A stretch of 5,455 bases of DNA from Deltaproteobacteria bacterium (GTDB lineage: Bacteria; Myxococcota; XYA12-FULL-58-9; JAUUZB01), in contig JAUUZB010000363.1 in NCBI GenBank assembly GCA_030590185.1, positions 1-5,455 on the forward strand, given 5' to 3'. Below the pieces are notes generated by a model, which ran no database searches, was not told the origin of the DNA, and saw nothing but the letters and a program-made list of their open reading frames with translations. Made by a program: the position numbers and the translations under genes. Within the stretch, counting starts at the first letter, position 1. The number at the start of each line of letters is the position of its first letter. Positions 1 to 3,200 of the stretch are shown here, piece by piece.

Positions 1-7
1 CGGACGC

Positions 8-39
8 GATCGATCATAGGATCGGTTCTTTCTCTTTTT
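8..39 (+). terminator. Probable rho-independent terminator of an upstream gene
   Basis: An 8-bp stem, GATCGATC (8-15) with GATCGGTT (20-27), closes an ATAG tetraloop; five central pairs are Watson-Crick and the outer three include two G-U wobbles. It is followed directly by a pyrimidine tract ending in TTTTT (28-39), the only such run seen in this GC-rich window. The orientation serves a plus-strand gene ending before the window. The stem is only moderately stable. Confidence 0.4.
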
Positions 40-122
40 GGAGGCGTGACGGCGGCAGAGAATCGAACCGTCGACCCCGTCGGCCACGCCGGCGGGCACC
101 AGCTGTCGCTCCTCGAGATTGC

Positions 123-152
123 TTGACAACGTCGCGCTGGGAGACGGATAGC
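123..152 (+). promoter_or_regulatory. Candidate sigma-70-type promoter for the A2M gene
   Basis: A perfect TTGACA (123-128) is followed after 18 bases by GATAGC (147-152), a weak match to TATAAT. Transcription would begin about at 159-161, at or next to the start codon, implying a leaderless or nearly leaderless mRNA. This agrees with the lack of a Shine-Dalgarno at proper spacing; the only purine run, GGGAGA at 139-144, is too far away and lies inside the promoter. A perfect -35 can occur by chance. Confidence 0.3.
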
Positions 153-160
153 GCTTCGTG

Positions 161-226
161 ATGGGATGGTTGCGGTCAGTCGTCTTGATCTTGGCGGTAA
201 TAGCGCCTCGGCTCCTGGTCGCGGGG
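161..226 (+). other. Sec signal peptide (aa 1-22)
   Basis: The first residues form a short n-region with one arginine (MGWLRS), a hydrophobic stretch (VVLILAVIAPRLLVA) and a small-residue end (VAG), followed by GEPD. Cleavage after Ala21 or Gly22 is likely. There is no cysteine at the cleavage site, so this is not a lipoprotein signal; E. coli YfhM-type A2Ms are lipoproteins, whereas this protein appears to be held by internal membrane segments. An uncleaved signal anchor cannot be excluded. Confidence 0.75.
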
Positions 227-3200
227 GAGCCCGATCTGCTGTTGACCACCGACCGGACGCTGTACCAACCGGGACATGAGATCCGGATGCGGTGCCTCGT
301 GGTGGAGGGCGCCGACCGCCGGCCCCGGCGCGACGCGCCGGTCATCTTTCGGGTGCGCGCCCCAGGCGGGGCTGGGTTGATGCTGGAGTCGACCACGAGC
401 AACGAGCTCGGGGTCGCCGCCGCCGGGTTGCCGTTGGCCCGACAAACCTTGCTCGGCGTGTACACCGTCAGCGCCAGCGTCGGTACGCGAACGGTGGACC
501 GCGCCGTACGCGTCGCGGAGTATCGCAAGCCCCGCTTCTTGATCGCTGTCGAGAGCGCGCCGTACCTGCAACCGGGGCAGGCGCTCGACCTCGAGATCCG
601 AGGCGAGTACCTGCACGGCGTGCCGGTTCGCGACGGCGCCCTGTCGGTGACCGCGAGCACTAAGCTTTGGCCGACGGATCCGACCAAGCCCGGCATCGCC
701 AACAGCTTCGCGCGAGCGCGCCTCAACCTCGACGATGCCGGCGCGGCGCAGCTCTCCCTCCCTGCGCCGCCGGACCTCGAGGTCTTCGCCCGAGGCATGA
801 TCCGCATCGACGTCGAGGTGGTGGACGGCGCCGGTCATCGCGAGTCCGTCCGGCACCAGATCCCACTGGCGCTCGCCGCCCTCGAAGTGGGCTGGTTTTG
901 GATGCACCCGCCCATGGCCGGCACGCCCAACCGGGTCGCCATCGTGGTGCAGGAGCCCGGGGGAGGCGCGGTCGACGCCCAGCTCGTGATCGACGTGGAA
1001 GGGGAGGACCGAACCGCCAGCACCGGTGAGGATGGGATCGCCGTGCTCGATCTACTCCTCGAGCCCGGGCCGATCTCGGTGGAGGCAACCGCCGCCGACC
1101 GCCGCGGGCAATGGCACGGCGAGGTCGAGCTGGCGCAGCCGGGCGGCATCGCGGCCGTGGTGGATGCACCTCTGGTGCGCAGCGCCACCAGCGTCGAAGT
1201 GGAGCTCAGGACCGACACCCCCGGGCGACGCGCGGAGCTGTTCCTGCATCGGGCCGGCGACGTCTTCGCGACCGAGAGCATCATCATCGCTGGGAAGAGG
1301 GTTCGGCGGCGGGTCGACCTGCCGCCCGGCCTCCGAGGCTTGGTGACCCTGGAGGTGAGCTACGCCGGCCGCTCCACCGCCGCCTCGATCATCGTCGCTG
1401 ACCCGAGCGCCTTGCGCGTGAGCCTGCGGGCCGAGCCCGCCGGTGGTCATCCCGGCGCACCGGTGACGCTCTCGCTCCAGGTCAGCGATCCCGACGGCGA
1501 GCCAGCCGCAGCAGCGGTGGAGCTCGGCGTCCTCGACCGTGGGATCTACGCGTTGAACGGCCAAGGCCTCAGCGGCGCCGAGGTACAGTTCCAACACCTC
1601 CCGCAATCCGGGTTGCGCGACTTGGCGGCGAGCCCGCTGCTGCAGGGACGAGGGGTCGAGGAGATCCTGGGCAGCGTCGAGCTGCAACAGGGTATGGGCT
1701 TTTGGCTGGCAGCGAGTCAACCGGACCGCCCAGAGGTGCTCTATGCCCAGTACCCGCCCCGACCGGTCGAGCCCAACGACGCACCAGCATTATTAGACCT
1801 CGCCGCCGATCTCCTCGGCATGCTTCCCGGGCCTACCGCCTCGGTCGCCTTCGATTTCTACCTCCGGTTCGTGGGGCCGTTGCTCGCCCTCCTGTTGCTG
1901 ATCATCTGGTGGCCGAGCCGCGGCCGCTCGAAGTTGGCGATCAGCGCGAACCTCTGCCAGCTCCTCGCCCTCGCGGCGCTGCCCTTTGTGCTCACCGGCC
2001 ATGGGCCACGGCGTCAGCCGGTGGAGGTCGAAGAGTTGACCCTAGAGGCGGGGATCGGCCGGCCTCAAGACCCCCGCCGCTTCCCCGGCCTCACCAACCG
2101 GGAGATCGACGCCGAGGAGATCCTGGAGACCCACGAGCACCTGGCCCCCGACATGGGGACGGTGATCCAGATCAAGCAGAATATGCTGAGTGTAAACGGG
2201 GACCCGGTCTTGGCGCTGGAGGATTTCCGCGTCGACCCGGCGGCGCTGACCCGCGGGGGCTTTCTGATCGAGCCGCTGTACCAGCGCCTCAACTCCACAG
2301 TGGATGATCTGCGGACTCTCGCCAGGCTCAGCGGCCAGGAGGCGGCGACGGCGGTGAGCATCATCGCCGAGCGCGGCGCGCCCTTTCGACTGCTGTCGCA
2401 GGTGTCATACACCGCCGGCCAGGCGACCTACTCCCACTACTCCCTCATCCACCGCGAGGATCTGGTGGCGGTGGTGCCAAAGGCAAAGGGCCCCCACTCG
2501 CACCCGGTGATCCTCGGTGTAACGATCACGCTGCTGCTCCTGCTGCTCGTGGCCGCGCGGGGCGCGGTGCCGCTCTGGATCGGATCGGGCCTGGTGTTGC
2601 TGTACGCCCTGTTGGTCGGTCTGCACGGAGCCTACCCGATCGGCGATCCATCGACGATGGAGTTTCCGTTGCAGGCGGCGCTCATCCGCGCGCACCCCTA
2701 TGTCATCGCGGCCTTGCTGCTCATCGCCGTCTGGTGTTGGCGCCGGGCGCCACGCTTCACCGGGATCATCCTGCCGGCGCTCGCCTTGATCCTGGTGTGG
2801 GCGACGAACCCGCTGCAACGGGACGGGCGGGCCTACTTCGATACCAACCGCCGGCACGTGATCAGCGTCCCGATGATCGGCAGCGCCCCGGGCGGTCCCG
2901 ACGACGGGCCCCAGACGGCGGCGAGCGCACCGGAGAGGCCGCTGCCCCACCTCCGCAAGCGGTTCCCCGACACCCTCCTCTACGAGCCGTTGTTGGTCAC
3001 CGACGCCGAGGGGCGCGCCGCCGTGGAGGTGACCCTGGCGGATCAACTGACCACTTGGAAGGCAACCGCCCTCGCCCACACCAAGAGCGGTGAGCTGGCG
3101 CTCGGCCGGCTCGACATCCCGTCGGTCCAGCCGCTGCAGATCGAAGCCAGCGTACCGGCACGGCTCACGGTCGGCGATCGGGTCCAATTGCCGGTGTCGC

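Noticed and set aside
46..90. tRNA T-arm-like sequence on the minus strand (GGTTCGATT)
   Set aside because: The flanking 5-base arms do not pair properly (two mismatches), no matching acceptor or anticodon arm is found at the right distance, and CCA is not in place.
1..126. Plus-strand frame open from the window start to TGA 124-126, possibly the tail of an upstream gene
   Set aside because: The 41 codons match nothing I recognise, the first part lacks the G/C third-position bias, and a probable terminator (8-39) lies inside it.
3..161. A second plus-strand frame ending in TGA 159-161, overlapping the ATG as TGATG, like a translationally coupled operon gene
   Set aside because: The translation is Arg/Pro-rich with poor third-position bias and no domain, so the overlap is probably accidental.
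176..907. 243-codon open frame on the minus strand
   Set aside because: It lies wholly antisense to the N-terminal MG domains, its translation is rich in Arg/Gly/His/Asp without recognisable motifs, and the opposite strand has clear protein-family signatures. It is a shadow of GC-rich coding DNA.
1559..2953. Possibility that the ExbD-containing middle is a mobile insertion or assembly chimera
   Set aside because: The frame is continuous, no terminal repeats or target duplications are visible, base composition matches both flanks, and the membrane topology is consistent with both A2M halves being exported.
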